Assembly: GCF_020622265.1 (NCBI RefSeq)
Contig: NZ_JACNMQ010000003.1
Coordinates: 310,001 to 374,000 of the forward strand
Direction of reading: 5' to 3'
DNA from: Halomonas sp. M20
GTDB taxonomy: Bacteria; Pseudomonadota; Gammaproteobacteria; Pseudomonadales; Halomonadaceae
DNA length: 64,000 nt
In this document: positions 1 to 8,436 of the stretch, in pieces
Position numbering within the stretch: the first letter of the stretch is position 1
How the letters are laid out: every line of letters begins with the position of its first letter
Position numbers and translations under genes: made by a program
The notes under the pieces: model-generated
Databases searched by the model: none
The model's input: the letters and a program-made list of their open reading frames with translations, nothing else
What the model was told of the DNA's origin: nothing

Positions 1-69
1 AGTTCTATCAAAGACATATTTAACACCTTCTGATTAAAATTTAATAAGTACAATTAAAGGAAGCCTACA

Positions 70-1584
70 ATGTCTTCAGATATCAGTGCAGAGTCGTTGA
101 GTGCTCAAAAAGAGACGCCTAGAAACAAGCTTCTAGAACAGTCTATTTTACCGGTTGCGATCAATCAGAAACCTATATCTGCATTAGGCTTTGTATGGAT
201 CTGGATTGGTATCGCAGTCATGATCGCAACTTTTCAACTTGGAGCTAATGGTGTTACTGGTCTGCCACTAGCTCAAGTTGTGACAGTAATCTTTATCGCT
301 AATATGGTGCTGGCCCTCTTGATGATGCTAACCGCTGACATCGGGACGGAGCATGGTCTTTCGTTTGCCGTTTATTTACGAGCGCCTTTTGGAGTGTTCG
401 GGACTCACTTGCCTTCTGTATTCAGAGGTGTAGTCGCTGCTATTTGGTTCGGAATTTTGACGTACTTGGGTGCCCTTGCTCTCAATGGAATCGTTGAATA
501 TTTTATAGGATACTCTAACTGGCCTCTTTGGTATGCAGTTTTTGCTCTTGTTCAAATGGCTAATACTGCCCTCGGGATAAAGGCCGTCGAACGCCTTGCC
601 GCCATAGCTGCACCCGCAATAATGGTGATATCTATTTGGATGTATTACACGCTTGACGTGCTTGCAAAGACGAAAGGCGTTAATATATGGACTTTTGTTG
701 GGAATCAAGAGGTTACTATTTTGACTCTGTTTCTCGCTAATGTCGCATTCTGGTCCACCTTGGCCATTGATATCCCTAATATTACGAGGTTTGTCAAAGC
801 ACACTCTGGTACAAAGAACTTTTTCTCACGCAATAGAAATATTTTTGCGGCACAGCTTTTCGCTTTGCCCGTTACTCAAGCTTGGGTAGCCTTGATTGGA
901 GCCGTTTCTTTCATTGCTGCCGGCGATTGGAATCCAATCAATGTTATACAAGAACAAAGTGCTGGTTTTAGTCTTATCGTGTTATTGATTTTAATAATAT
1001 TAGCGCAGTGGTCAACAAATAGTGCTGCCAATCTTATACCGGCGGCCCTGACATTTGTGAATGCGGGAGCTCCATATGTTAAATACCCTATGGCAGTATT
1101 TATTGCTGGTGTAGTCGGTACTCTCTCCATGCCTTGGGCCATTCTAGATAATCTTTTTTCTTTCTTATTTTCTTATGGGTCATTTCTCTCGGCGATTGGC
1201 GGTATCATGATTGCGGATTATTATCTAATAAGGAAGCGGCGGCTCAATGTACCTGAACTCTATATATATTCAGGTCAGTTTTATTATACAAAGGGATTCA
1301 ATCTGGCTGGTGTGGTAGCCTGGTTTAGTGCGGGTGGTATCGCATTTTACTCTGGGTCCTGGGCATTTTTGGTCGGGTTCTTTTCCGGAGCCATCATATA
1401 TTTCATATTGATGAAAGCTTTTGTTATGCGAAAATATACTCAGACGGAGTGTAGCAATAAAAATAGTGACGAGTTTTTAGCGACGAGTGTTGGCATGAAC
1501 TGGATCTACGATGAAAAGAGCAAGCGCTTTTCGCGCGTACCAAATGAAAAAACCGAGCTGAAGGCGGCTAGAGAGGACCTTTAA
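70..1584 (+). CDS. NCS1-family nucleobase/hydantoin-type cation symporter
   Basis: This 504-residue inner-membrane protein has about twelve hydrophobic segments and the layout of the NCS1 family (cytosine, allantoin, hydantoin and thiamine permeases), which couple uptake to Na+ or H+. The ATG at 70 is preceded by AAAGGAAGCC, a good ribosome binding site. Typical family stretches are an early membrane segment reading FQLGANGVTGLPLAQV and a central NITRFVK. The substrate cannot be read from sequence. The neighbouring N-carbamoylsarcosine amidase-like gene makes a hydantoin or creatinine breakdown product, or a ureide, a reasonable guess (inference). The gene is clearly more AT-rich than the sulfite reductase and sarcosine genes downstream, which suggests recent acquisition. 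Its divergent-facing partner is the LysR gene that converges on it. Confidence 0.88.
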   Translation: MSSDISAESLSAQKETPRNKLLEQSILPVAINQKPISALGFVWIWIGIAVMIATFQLGANGVTGLPLAQVVTVIFIANMVLALLMMLTADIGTEHGLSFAVYLRAPFGVFGTHLPSVFRGVVAAIWFGILTYLGALALNGIVEYFIGYSNWPLWYAVFALVQMANTALGIKAVERLAAIAAPAIMVISIWMYYTLDVLAKTKGVNIWTFVGNQEVTILTLFLANVAFWSTLAIDIPNITRFVKAHSGTKNFFSRNRNIFAAQLFALPVTQAWVALIGAVSFIAAGDWNPINVIQEQSAGFSLIVLLILIILAQWSTNSAANLIPAALTFVNAGAPYVKYPMAVFIAGVVGTLSMPWAILDNLFSFLFSYGSFLSAIGGIMIADYYLIRKRRLNVPELYIYSGQFYYTKGFNLAGVVAWFSAGGIAFYSGSWAFLVGFFSGAIIYFILMKAFVMRKYTQTECSNKNSDEFLATSVGMNWIYDEKSKRFSRVPNEKTELKAAREDL

Positions 1585-1649
1585 AATATTTTCGTGGAAT
1601 GATAGTGCTGCGGCAGGGATGATAGCCACTTGCATTCGTGCCGCAGACT

Positions 1650-2555
1650 TCATTGAATATCCAGCTCGTTTTGCAGCAAGTCTCTGAACAACTTAAAGCT
1701 TGAGCTAATATAAGATTGATTCCATGCGGCGATCGTCTCGATCCTGTGTTGTTCGTTCGCAAGTGGCACGATAGCGATGCCTTCGCGCTTGAAACTCTTT
1801 GCGCATTCGGAGTACAGGGATATCCCCATGTTGGCAGCCACCAGCCCGAAGATGCCATTGCTGGTGGTAGCCTCTTGAATGACATAAGGTGTAAAGCCCG
1901 ATTTCAAGCACAGCTCGAAGGTATAAGTACGGAACGCTTGCCAGCCACTTTCCGCGCCCAGTATGAATCTTTCCTCCGCTAACTCTTCTATCTTGATGCT
2001 CTTGCGGGTGGCCAGCGGATGTCGCCTGGGCAGGATGACAACGACCCTCTCCAATGCCAATCGATGTGTTTCCACGCCCTTGAGTTCGAGAGGGCCGATC
2101 AAGAAACCGACATCTATGTCGTAGTCCTTTATTGCCTGGTATTGCTCATGAGAAGGCATATAAGTGAGATCGATCGCAATGTCGGGGTATTTTTCCTTGA
2201 AACGATCGAGTATCTCGGGAAGCACACCATTTATAGAAAAGTCGTTATAAGCAACGGTGATGCGCCCAATATCGCCTTGGGCGGCAAGTTGGGCGAGATG
2301 GACCCCCCTTTCCAGATGGCTGAGGGCGTCTTGGCATTCCGCTAGAAATAGCCTCCCGGCGTCGGTGAGTTCAACCTGTCGTGTAGTTCGCTTGAATAGC
2401 TCCGCTCCGATACTTTCTTCTAACCCTTTGATAAGGCGGCTAAAGGCAGGCTGCGTGATGCACAGAATATCGGCTGCTTTCTTGAAATGCAGCGTTTCGG
2501 CCACGGCGATGAAGGCTCTTATATGACGAAGATCGAATTTAATATTATTGTTCAT
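1650..2555 (-). CDS. LysR-family transcriptional regulator
   Basis: The 301-residue product has the LysR plan: a winged helix-turn-helix at residues about 6-65 (FDLRHIRAFIAVAETLHF, then the recognition helix TQPAFSRLIKGLEE) followed by a periplasmic-binding-protein-like effector domain (GRITVAYNDFSINGVLPEIL, then PRRHPLATRKSIKIEEL). It is the usual length for the family. It converges on the NCS1 permease gene, leaving 65 bases between the stops. It faces away from the amidase gene at 3150, with an interrupted 594-base spacer between them. It is a likely regulator of one or both neighbours, but the effector is unknown. LysR proteins commonly sense a substrate or intermediate of the pathway they control. 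Confidence 0.9.
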   Translation of the reverse strand: MNNNIKFDLRHIRAFIAVAETLHFKKAADILCITQPAFSRLIKGLEESIGAELFKRTTRQVELTDAGRLFLAECQDALSHLERGVHLAQLAAQGDIGRITVAYNDFSINGVLPEILDRFKEKYPDIAIDLTYMPSHEQYQAIKDYDIDVGFLIGPLELKGVETHRLALERVVVILPRRHPLATRKSIKIEELAEERFILGAESGWQAFRTYTFELCLKSGFTPYVIQEATTSNGIFGLVAANMGISLYSECAKSFKREGIAIVPLANEQHRIETIAAWNQSYISSSFKLFRDLLQNELDIQ

Positions 2556-2749
2556 GATGTTATCAGTTTTATAGAAAATGGCATTATACGGTAAGAGTTG
2601 TGGCGCATGGGCTGGTTGTTGTCAAGCAAAATGCCGATTCAGGCGTCGGTGCGATAACAACTGACAGAATGAGGTGCGGCAGTATGTTCAACAAGCGAGC
2701 AAAACCTGTTCTTTCCTATGCTGACTCGGGCGCGACGCTACTGACAGCA

Positions 2750-2872
2750 TTGAGTACGACGCATGCAGCGACAGGTGTTCGAGTACATTGAACTGTTTAC
2801 AACCGGCAACGGCGGCACTGAGCAATCGAGACGATCAGCCCAGCTGCGTTGGAGACCCGAATGATAGCCTAG
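2750..2872 (+). pseudogene. IS3-family transposase C-terminal fragment, decayed
   Basis: Reading through one lost base and one in-frame stop, this stretch translates as VRRMQRQVFEYIELF, then YNRQRRH, then AIETISPAALETRMIA and a stop at 2870-2872. That matches the pattern that ends IS3-type orfB transposases (FEYIE-FYNRxRRHS-lGy-sPxxfE). No start, no DDE core and no inverted repeats are visible, so only the tail survives. It lies in the spacer between the LysR gene and the amidase gene, in line with an insertion and decay event there. The motif is short, so the assignment rests on recognition of this tail pattern. Confidence 0.6.
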
Positions 2873-2914
2873 TCGAGCATTTACCAATGCAGGCAAGAAC
2901 GCTTCTTTATTTTT

Positions 2915-2941
2915 AACCGTTTATTCCTGGACGGTTTTTTT
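2915..2941 (+). terminator. Rho-independent-type hairpin with T run
   Basis: A six-base stem AACCGT (2915-2920) pairs perfectly with ACGGTT (2931-2936) around a ten-base loop and runs into a T tract ending at 2941. It lies just after the IS3 transposase remnant and has no other gene upstream on the same strand, so it may be a leftover of the element or its insertion context. Confidence 0.5.
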
Positions 2942-3080
2942 ATGCTTGGTTGTCGATAAACATTCCTCGAATAGTTATTTAAAGCAATGGCACATTGTTA
3001 ACTTTAAGGCATTAATAAAATTAAAAAAGGAATTGGATATTATTAATTGCCACGCTTAACCTTGATGGTGTCAGAGGCAA

Positions 3081-3104
3081 AATACTCTCTCAAGAATGAG
3101 TATT
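3081..3104. promoter_or_regulatory. Inverted repeat upstream of the amidase gene, candidate operator
   Basis: AATACTC (3081-3087) and GAGTATT (3098-3104) form perfect seven-base arms around a ten-base spacer, ending 45 bases before the ATG at 3150. The inner ATAC...GTAT symmetry and size fit a LysR-type or similar dimer site. The rest of the spacer back to 2556 is AT-rich and holds the transposase remnant, a hairpin with T run, and no gene I can support. Confidence 0.35.
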
Positions 3105-3149
3105 ACCCTTAATTTATTTTGAATTTCCCTCTTATTAGGAAGCAAGGAA

Positions 3150-3842
3150 ATGTCACAAGATCTAATGAAGATGCTGGAGCAAGCCTTCGAGGAATCCATC
3201 AAACTGTATCAGGAGCGCGGCTTTCAGCGGCGCGTCGGCTTTGGTAAGCGTCCCGCGCTGGTAAGCGTTGATCTCGCCAATGCTTGGACCCGCCCGGGCA
3301 ATCCCTTCACCTGCGACCAGGAGAAGATGGACAACGAGATCATTCCCGGCATGCAGAAGCTCCTCAAGGCCTTCCGCGCCGCGAACCTGCCAGTTATCCA
3401 CGTAACCACGGCCTATGAGATCACCGACCGCAACGCGCCTTTCACCGATATGGGGCTTTGGCACGACAAAATTCCCATCGACGTTGTCGATCTTGCCGAC
3501 AAGGAGCTCTGGGCCATCGATAGCCGTATCGCGCCGGTCAAAGGTGAATACACGCTGCTGAAAAAGCGTGCATCGTCCTTCCACGGCACCGAGCTTGCTG
3601 GCATCCTACGCGCCAATAACGTCGACACGATTCTCGTGACTGGTGTAACGGCCTGTGCCTGTGTTCGGCAGACGATCTGCGATGGTATTGCGGACGGTTT
3701 TCGCCCTATTGCGGTCAAAGAATGCATCGGCGACCGGGTGCCTGGCGCTGTAGCCTGGAACCTGTTCGACATCGACGCCAAGTTCGGCGATGTAGAATCC
3801 GTGGATACCTGCATTGACTATTTGAACAGTCTAGCTAAATAA
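3150..3842 (+). CDS. Isochorismatase-fold amidohydrolase, N-carbamoylsarcosine amidase-like
   Basis: The 230-residue product belongs to the cysteine-hydrolase (isochorismatase) fold. The expected catalytic triad is visible: Asp41 in VSVDLANAWTRPG, Lys138 or Lys139 in LLKKRASSFHGT, and Cys171 in VTACACVRQT. The long N-terminal helix before the core and the AWTRPG segment resemble N-carbamoylsarcosine amidases, which split N-carbamoylsarcosine into sarcosine, CO2 and ammonia in creatinine and N-methylhydantoin breakdown. Other ureide amidases of this fold are possible. The start has an AGGAAGCAAGGAA ribosome site. The neighbouring NCS1 permease and the sarcosine oxidase operon 12 kb away fit the proposed role, but the exact substrate is inference. 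Confidence 0.75.
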   Translation: MSQDLMKMLEQAFEESIKLYQERGFQRRVGFGKRPALVSVDLANAWTRPGNPFTCDQEKMDNEIIPGMQKLLKAFRAANLPVIHVTTAYEITDRNAPFTDMGLWHDKIPIDVVDLADKELWAIDSRIAPVKGEYTLLKKRASSFHGTELAGILRANNVDTILVTGVTACACVRQTICDGIADGFRPIAVKECIGDRVPGAVAWNLFDIDAKFGDVESVDTCIDYLNSLAK

Positions 3843-3863
3843 CCTCGACCATTTTCATGTATC

Positions 3864-3900
3864 GCCTGGCAAGCCAATGGTCTGTCAGGCTTCTTTTTTT
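3864..3900 (+). terminator. Rho-independent terminator after the amidase gene
   Basis: An eight-base stem with one G-T wobble pairs GCCTGGCA (3864-3871) with TGTCAGGC (3883-3890), followed by TTCTTTTTTT. It starts 22 bases after the amidase stop. It overlaps the upstream extension of the next open frame, which supports the later start chosen for that gene. Confidence 0.8.
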
Positions 3901-3990
3901 ACGTACTTGAACTTTTTCCTATCTCGATCCGGCTATACCCGGCGCAATATTTGCTATCGTGACATCTCTCCTACTGATCGGAAATCAACC

Positions 3991-5019
3991 GTGGAGCTCA
4001 ACACTCGAGGGTTGTCCATTGGCTTCGTATTGCTGCCGCGCTTCACCCTGTTGCCCTTTGCCGGCTTCGTCGATTGCCTGCGTCTGGCGGCGGACGAGGG
4101 CGATATGAGTCGTCAGTTGCGTTGTAATTGGACTTTCATGACCAGCGACGGCGAGAGTGCGCTATCGAGCAGCGGGGCGGCGATATCACCCTGCCAGACC
4201 TATCAGCCGCCAGAGAATTTCGATTATCTGGTGGTCATTGCCGGGGTGCTCAAGGACAAGGAGATGGTGGATCGTGTAACCATTGACTATCTCAAGCGGG
4301 CGGATCGGCTCGGCGTTCCGCTGGTGGGGATCTGTACCGGAGTGTTTGCTCTGATTCAGGCGGGCTTGATGAATCGGCGGCGCTGCTGCGTGAGCTGGTA
4401 TCACCACACGGATCTCGTGAAGCGCTTTCCCCAGGTTACCCCGGAATCGGATCAGCTGTTCATCGATGACGGCGATCGCCTGACCTGCGCGGGAGGAATC
4501 GCCTCTGCGGATCTGGCCGCTTATCTGGTCGAGCGCCACTTGGGCCGGGCCTGGGCCAAGAAGAGTCTGCATATCATGCTGATCGACGAGGCGCGCCAGG
4601 GCAATCATCCGCAACCCCATCCGCTGGTACTCAATAAGGTCGATAATCGCCAGGTGCGCAAGGCCATCTCTCTGATCGAACAGCATCTGGGGGAGTTGAT
4701 TCCCATCGATGAACTCGCAGAGCGCGTAGGGTGTTCTCGCCGCGCCCTGGAGCGGCATTTTCGCGAAACATTGGGGGTCAGCCCACAGAAGTTTTCCCGG
4801 GATCTACGCTTGCGCTATGGCCTGTGGCTGCTCAATTTCACCCAGAAAAGCATCACCGAGGTTGGCGAACGCTGCGGGTTTTCCGATACCGCGCACTTTT
4901 CGCGCAACTTCAAGGACTCCTTTGGCTACACGCCGTCGGAGGTCAGAAAGGGCGAGACTCAGTTGCCGGAGAATCTGGTAGATCCTTTCTTCCTGCATAT
5001 CGGCAAGCTGGATGGATAG
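3991..5019 (+). CDS. GlxA-type transcriptional regulator (DJ-1/PfpI domain plus AraC HTH)
   Basis: The product, 342 residues from the GTG at 3991, has an N-terminal glutamine-amidotransferase-like (DJ-1/PfpI) domain, residues about 5-190. It contains GLSIGFVLLPRFTLLPFAGFVDCLR and the nucleophile-elbow region VGICTGVFALIQAG. The C-terminus is an AraC-type double helix-turn-helix (ELAERVGCSRRALERHFRETLGVSP, then CGFSDTAHFSRNFKDSFGYTPSEVR). An upstream extension to 3877 is open but crosses a terminator, so I prefer the GTG. In pseudomonads, regulators of this architecture (GbdR, SouR, CdhR, ArgR) control glycine betaine, sarcosine, carnitine and arginine catabolism. A role in sarcosine-related control here is plausible inference. 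Confidence 0.87.
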   Translation: MELNTRGLSIGFVLLPRFTLLPFAGFVDCLRLAADEGDMSRQLRCNWTFMTSDGESALSSSGAAISPCQTYQPPENFDYLVVIAGVLKDKEMVDRVTIDYLKRADRLGVPLVGICTGVFALIQAGLMNRRRCCVSWYHHTDLVKRFPQVTPESDQLFIDDGDRLTCAGGIASADLAAYLVERHLGRAWAKKSLHIMLIDEARQGNHPQPHPLVLNKVDNRQVRKAISLIEQHLGELIPIDELAERVGCSRRALERHFRETLGVSPQKFSRDLRLRYGLWLLNFTQKSITEVGERCGFSDTAHFSRNFKDSFGYTPSEVRKGETQLPENLVDPFFLHIGKLDG

Positions 5020-5133
5020 AAAAAGCATGAGGCAATAAATAATGTGGCATTTTATATCTAATGTCTTAAATTGTATTTTTAGCTCCCGTTCAATGTCAGG
5101 CTAACCTTACAAAGGAATGCAATATCGGGGTAT

Positions 5134-5159
5134 AGACAAATGTTGCAATAACAATGTCT
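5134..5159. promoter_or_regulatory. Imperfect dyad upstream of the PQQ dehydrogenase genes
   Basis: AGACA (5134-5138) and TGTCT (5155-5159) flank TGTT and AACA, giving a nine-base-pair dyad with a small asymmetric bulge, 78 bases before the ATG at 5238. It may be an operator or a weak hairpin. The rest of the 5020-5237 spacer shows no gene. Confidence 0.25.
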
Positions 5160-5237
5160 ACACAAGGACAAGGTGATCAACTCGATTCTCTTCGATCGGG
5201 TTTTACCCAATCCGATCTTATAAGGAAATAACAGCTC

Positions 5238-5606
5238 ATGCCCCAATCTCGTTCGTCCAAAGTCGGCGCCATACTGCTTTTTGTAGCCTCTCTCGCCGGG
5301 CTTGGCGTTGCCCTCTATGCCTATTTTGCACCGCTTACCGGTGTTACCGGCTCAATTGGCGCACTTGTCGTCATTCTGGCCTGCATCGCGCTCGCAGTCA
5401 TGGCACTCATGCTGGCAGCAGCGAAAGGCCGTGGCGCTCTCATCGCTTTGCGGATCTTGATTCTTGTTGGTCTTGTCGGCACCTGCTTTGCCGGGCTCCT
5501 TTTGCATCAGTGGTGGATCGGGGTTGCCATGGCGGTCGGCCTTCTCGGGTTGATACTCGACATGGTTCGTCATACCAGCAATGCCAATCGTTTTGTCTAT
5601 TCGTAA
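5238..5606 (+). CDS. Small four-helix membrane protein, probable membrane anchor of PQQ dehydrogenase
   Basis: This 122-residue protein has four hydrophobic segments (about residues 10-30, 38-60, 66-90 and 90-110) and little else. The start has a TAAGGAAATAACAG ribosome site. Its stop lies 11 bases before the start of the PQQ-dependent dehydrogenase gene, so the two are surely co-transcribed. Membrane-bound glucose and quinate dehydrogenases normally carry a membrane region of this size at their own N-terminus, where ubiquinone is reduced. Here it seems to be a separate polypeptide. That function is inference from size, topology and position. Confidence 0.72.
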   Translation: MPQSRSSKVGAILLFVASLAGLGVALYAYFAPLTGVTGSIGALVVILACIALAVMALMLAAAKGRGALIALRILILVGLVGTCFAGLLLHQWWIGVAMAVGLLGLILDMVRHTSNANRFVYS

Positions 5607-5617
5607 GGAATCCACTC

Positions 5618-7690
5618 GTGCCGACATCCAACTCCATCGTATACCGTCTTTTTATAGCTACTGCGCTTGCGCTGCTTGTCGCACCAGCTTCGCTGCTGGC
5701 CCAGGATCAACCAGCCAACTCAGATCAGCCGATGGATTCGAGCCAGACAGCTGTTCAAAGTCAGTCTCAAGAACAGGATAAGTCCGCTGAACAGAAAGGC
5801 GCTGCCTCACAGGAGTACGCTGCAGCGCCGGTACCTCTTGTGCCCGAAACCCCCACCTGGGACAGCTTCCATGGTCAGCTGAATGCCCAGAAATACAGCC
5901 CGCTTGATCAGATCACTGCGGAGAACGTGGGTGAGTTGGAAAAGGTTTGGGAAGTGCATACTGGCGACGTTTCTGATGGCTCCGGCGATCTGCCTCCCAC
6001 CGTCTGGTCCGCGACACCGATCTTCGCTAACGAGACGCTATATATCGGTACGCCATTTTACCGCATCCTGGCGCTCGACCCGGCCACCGGTGAGGAGAAG
6101 TGGAGTTTCGATACACAGTCCGAGTTGAAGGCGTTGACCCAGCCTGCCTTGAAAAATCGCGGCGTGGCTTACTGGGAAGCCGATGACCCGAAAGAGGGTG
6201 AGGCCTGCCAGAAGATCATCTACATGGGCACCATGGATGCGCAGCTTTTCGCCGTGGATGCTGACAGCGGTAAACCCTGCGCCGATTTCGCCGATAATGG
6301 CGTGCTCAATGTCAATCAATGGAACACCATCAACGACAAATTCCCCTTGTCGCTGCTGCAGCCCCCCAACGTGATCGGCGATCGGTTGATCTTGGGCTGG
6401 GCGGGCAAGGACTGGGCTTATGAGCAGACGCCACCGGGAACGGTTTTTGCCCTGAATGCCCGCACCGGCGAGCGTGAATGGACCTTTGAAGCCTTGCCCG
6501 AGGAGCTGCGCGAGAAAAGCGGTACCGCTAACGTCTGGACCCACATGTCCGCAGACGAAGAGCTCGGACTTGTCTATTTGCCGGTCTCGTCCCCCTCGCC
6601 GAACTACTGGGGCGGCAACCGTACCCAGGACGCGCCCCTAGCGACCTCAACGACCGCACTGAATATCGACACCGGTGAGGTGGTTTGGTCCCGTCAATGG
6701 GTGCATCACGATATCTGGGATTACGATACCAACTCTGCCCCGACGCTGATGGATATCACCGTGGATGGCGAGGAAATCCCCGCGCTGATGCAGGCCACCA
6801 AGCAGGGTTTTCTGTTCGTCGTGAACCGAGAAACCGGCGAGGATGTCTGGCCGATCGAGGAACGTCCGGTGCCTGGCGGCGATGGCTCCGTGAAGGGCGA
6901 GGTCTATGCCGATACTCAGCCTTTTCCGACCAAGCCTGCGCCGCTTCTCGATCAATCCGAGAAGCCGGAGATCTGGTGGCTGGCGGATGCGGTGGGAATG
7001 GGGCAATGCTCCCGCCTGTGGGATGATCTCTGGTACGAAGGCATGTACACCCCGCCCACGACCCAGGACGAGGGGGTGTTAACCTATCCGGACAGTTCCG
7101 GGGGCGTGCAGTGGGGCGGGGTAGCTTTTGATCCGCAGAGCCAGACGGCAATCGTGAACACTTCGCATATCGTGCAGTACGTAAAACTCTATGGTCGCGA
7201 GGCCTATGAAAAAGCGGATAGCGGATCGGGCAACAAGAGCGGGTTCTCGGCCCAAGAGGGCGCGCCCTACGGCATGCGTCTCAAGACGGCGCTGAACTGG
7301 CTCGGCATGCCCTGTTGGGAGCCGCCTTTCGGCGAAATCGTGGCACTCGACATGAAAACCGGCGATATCAATTGGCGTCGGCCGGTGGGGGCCTCTCAAC
7401 AATACGGCTTCTTCATGCCGGAAAACTGGGGCTCGCCTACCATCGGTGGCCCGGCGGTCACCGCCGGTGGGGTCGTGTTCATCGGCGCTTCCATGGACGC
7501 TAAACTGCGTGCCTATTCCCTCGAGACCGGCGAAGAGCTCTGGGAGGATCAGGCTGAAGCGCCGGCAGTTGCAAATCCCGCGGTCTACGAATACGACGAT
7601 CGGCAATATGTTGCCTTCGCAGCCGGCGGTAATACGATCATGAAGGATCAGGTTGGCGATCAGATCGTGGTGTACGCGTTGCCGGAATAG
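5618..7690 (+). CDS. PQQ-dependent dehydrogenase, glucose/quinate/shikimate type, secreted catalytic subunit
   Basis: I place the start at the GTG at 5618 (TAAGGAA ribosome site), giving 690 residues. An N-terminal signal peptide (VYRLFIATALALLVAPASLLAQ) is followed by a low-complexity Gln/Ser-rich linker to about residue 65. An eight-bladed beta-propeller quinoprotein domain follows. Repeated W-motif pieces are visible: LALDPATGEEKWSF, FALNARTGEREWTF, LDMKTGDINWRR and YSLETGEELWED. WVHHDIWDYD and NWGSPTIGGPAVTAGGVVFIGA are typical of the glucose/quinate/shikimate group. The enzyme should oxidise a sugar, polyol or quinate in the periplasm and pass electrons to ubiquinone. Family members are usually about 800 residues with a fused membrane region. 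That region is missing here and is probably supplied by the preceding gene. The substrate is not determined. Confidence 0.9.
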   Translation: MPTSNSIVYRLFIATALALLVAPASLLAQDQPANSDQPMDSSQTAVQSQSQEQDKSAEQKGAASQEYAAAPVPLVPETPTWDSFHGQLNAQKYSPLDQITAENVGELEKVWEVHTGDVSDGSGDLPPTVWSATPIFANETLYIGTPFYRILALDPATGEEKWSFDTQSELKALTQPALKNRGVAYWEADDPKEGEACQKIIYMGTMDAQLFAVDADSGKPCADFADNGVLNVNQWNTINDKFPLSLLQPPNVIGDRLILGWAGKDWAYEQTPPGTVFALNARTGEREWTFEALPEELREKSGTANVWTHMSADEELGLVYLPVSSPSPNYWGGNRTQDAPLATSTTALNIDTGEVVWSRQWVHHDIWDYDTNSAPTLMDITVDGEEIPALMQATKQGFLFVVNRETGEDVWPIEERPVPGGDGSVKGEVYADTQPFPTKPAPLLDQSEKPEIWWLADAVGMGQCSRLWDDLWYEGMYTPPTTQDEGVLTYPDSSGGVQWGGVAFDPQSQTAIVNTSHIVQYVKLYGREAYEKADSGSGNKSGFSAQEGAPYGMRLKTALNWLGMPCWEPPFGEIVALDMKTGDINWRRPVGASQQYGFFMPENWGSPTIGGPAVTAGGVVFIGASMDAKLRAYSLETGEELWEDQAEAPAVANPAVYEYDDRQYVAFAAGGNTIMKDQVGDQIVVYALPE

Positions 7691-7718
7691 ACCTCTAGCG
7701 TCATGCCGTTTTCATGAT

Positions 7719-7749
7719 AAAAACGCCGGCCTCGCAAGCGGGACCGGCG
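7719..7749 (-). terminator. Rho-independent terminator of the peroxiredoxin gene
   Basis: On the minus strand a GC-rich hairpin (CGCCGG at 7744-7749 read in reverse, pairing with 7724-7729, with further pairing inside) is followed by TTTTT at 7723-7719. It lies 21 bases after the peroxiredoxin stop. It sits between the convergent PQQ dehydrogenase and peroxiredoxin genes, and no T run follows it on the plus strand. Confidence 0.7.
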
Positions 7750-7769
7750 CATTTGTCTCGTAACGGCTA

Positions 7770-8402
7770 TTAACGTGGCTGACGTACCACCCGCAAGTAG
7801 GAGGTCTTTGTTTCCCAGCCTTCCGGGAAGCGCTCCTTGGCGGCTTCATCCGAGACCGAGGGAGCGATGATGACGTCCTCGCCGTTTTGCCAGTCCACCG
7901 GGGTTGCCACCTGGTGCTTGCTGGTCAACTGCAGCGAGTCGATCACCCGCAGGATCTCGTCGACGTTACGCCCGGTGCTCGGTGGATAAGTCAGGGTTAA
8001 GCGAATTTTCTTGTCCGGGTCGATGACGAACACGGTGCGCACGGTGACCTTGGGATCCGCCTTGGGATGGATCATGCCGTAGAGGTTGGCCACAGTCTGG
8101 TCCGGGTCTGCCAGCAAAGGGTAGTTGAGCGCCGCGCCCTGGGTGGTTTCGATATCCTTGGCCCAGCCCTGGTGAGAGTCCAGTGGATCCACGGAGACGC
8201 CCAAAAGCTTGACGCCACGCTGGTCGAATTCCGGGCGACGCTTGGCGAAGGCGCCGAGCTCCGTGGTGCAGACCGGGGTGTAGTCCGCCGGATGGGAGAA
8301 CAGCACGGCCCAGTCGTTTCCGAGCCAGTCGTGGAAGCTGATTTCACCCTCGGTGGATTCGACGGTGAAGTCCGGTGCGGTGTCGCCTAGTTGTAGTGCC
8401 AT
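7770..8402 (-). CDS. 1-Cys peroxiredoxin (Prx6 type)
   Basis: The 210-residue protein carries the peroxidatic cysteine Cys45 in HPADYTPVCTTEL, preceded by a thioredoxin-fold start (GDTAPDFTVESTEG). The long C-terminal part (PVDWQNGEDVIIAPSVSDEAAKERFPEGWETKTSYLR) is that of Prx6-type peroxiredoxins. These reduce hydrogen peroxide and organic peroxides and lack the C-terminal resolving cysteine of AhpC. The start ATG has an AAAAGGAGCCTCTC ribosome site. It lies 34 bases downstream of cysI on the same strand, so it may be read from the cysJI promoter. A link between sulfite reduction and peroxide defence would make sense but is not shown. Confidence 0.93.
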   Translation of the reverse strand: MALQLGDTAPDFTVESTEGEISFHDWLGNDWAVLFSHPADYTPVCTTELGAFAKRRPEFDQRGVKLLGVSVDPLDSHQGWAKDIETTQGAALNYPLLADPDQTVANLYGMIHPKADPKVTVRTVFVIDPDKKIRLTLTYPPSTGRNVDEILRVIDSLQLTSKHQVATPVDWQNGEDVIIAPSVSDEAAKERFPEGWETKTSYLRVVRQPR

Positions 8403-8436
8403 GAGAGGCTCCTTTTGCGGTAGGTAAGATGAAGGG

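Noticed and set aside
3877-3990. Upstream extension of the GlxA-type regulator
   Set aside because: It crosses the amidase terminator and encodes unconserved residues before the usual domain start.
7724-7749. Hairpin considered as terminator of the PQQ dehydrogenase on the plus strand
   Set aside because: The T run follows only on the minus strand, so I assigned it to the peroxiredoxin gene.
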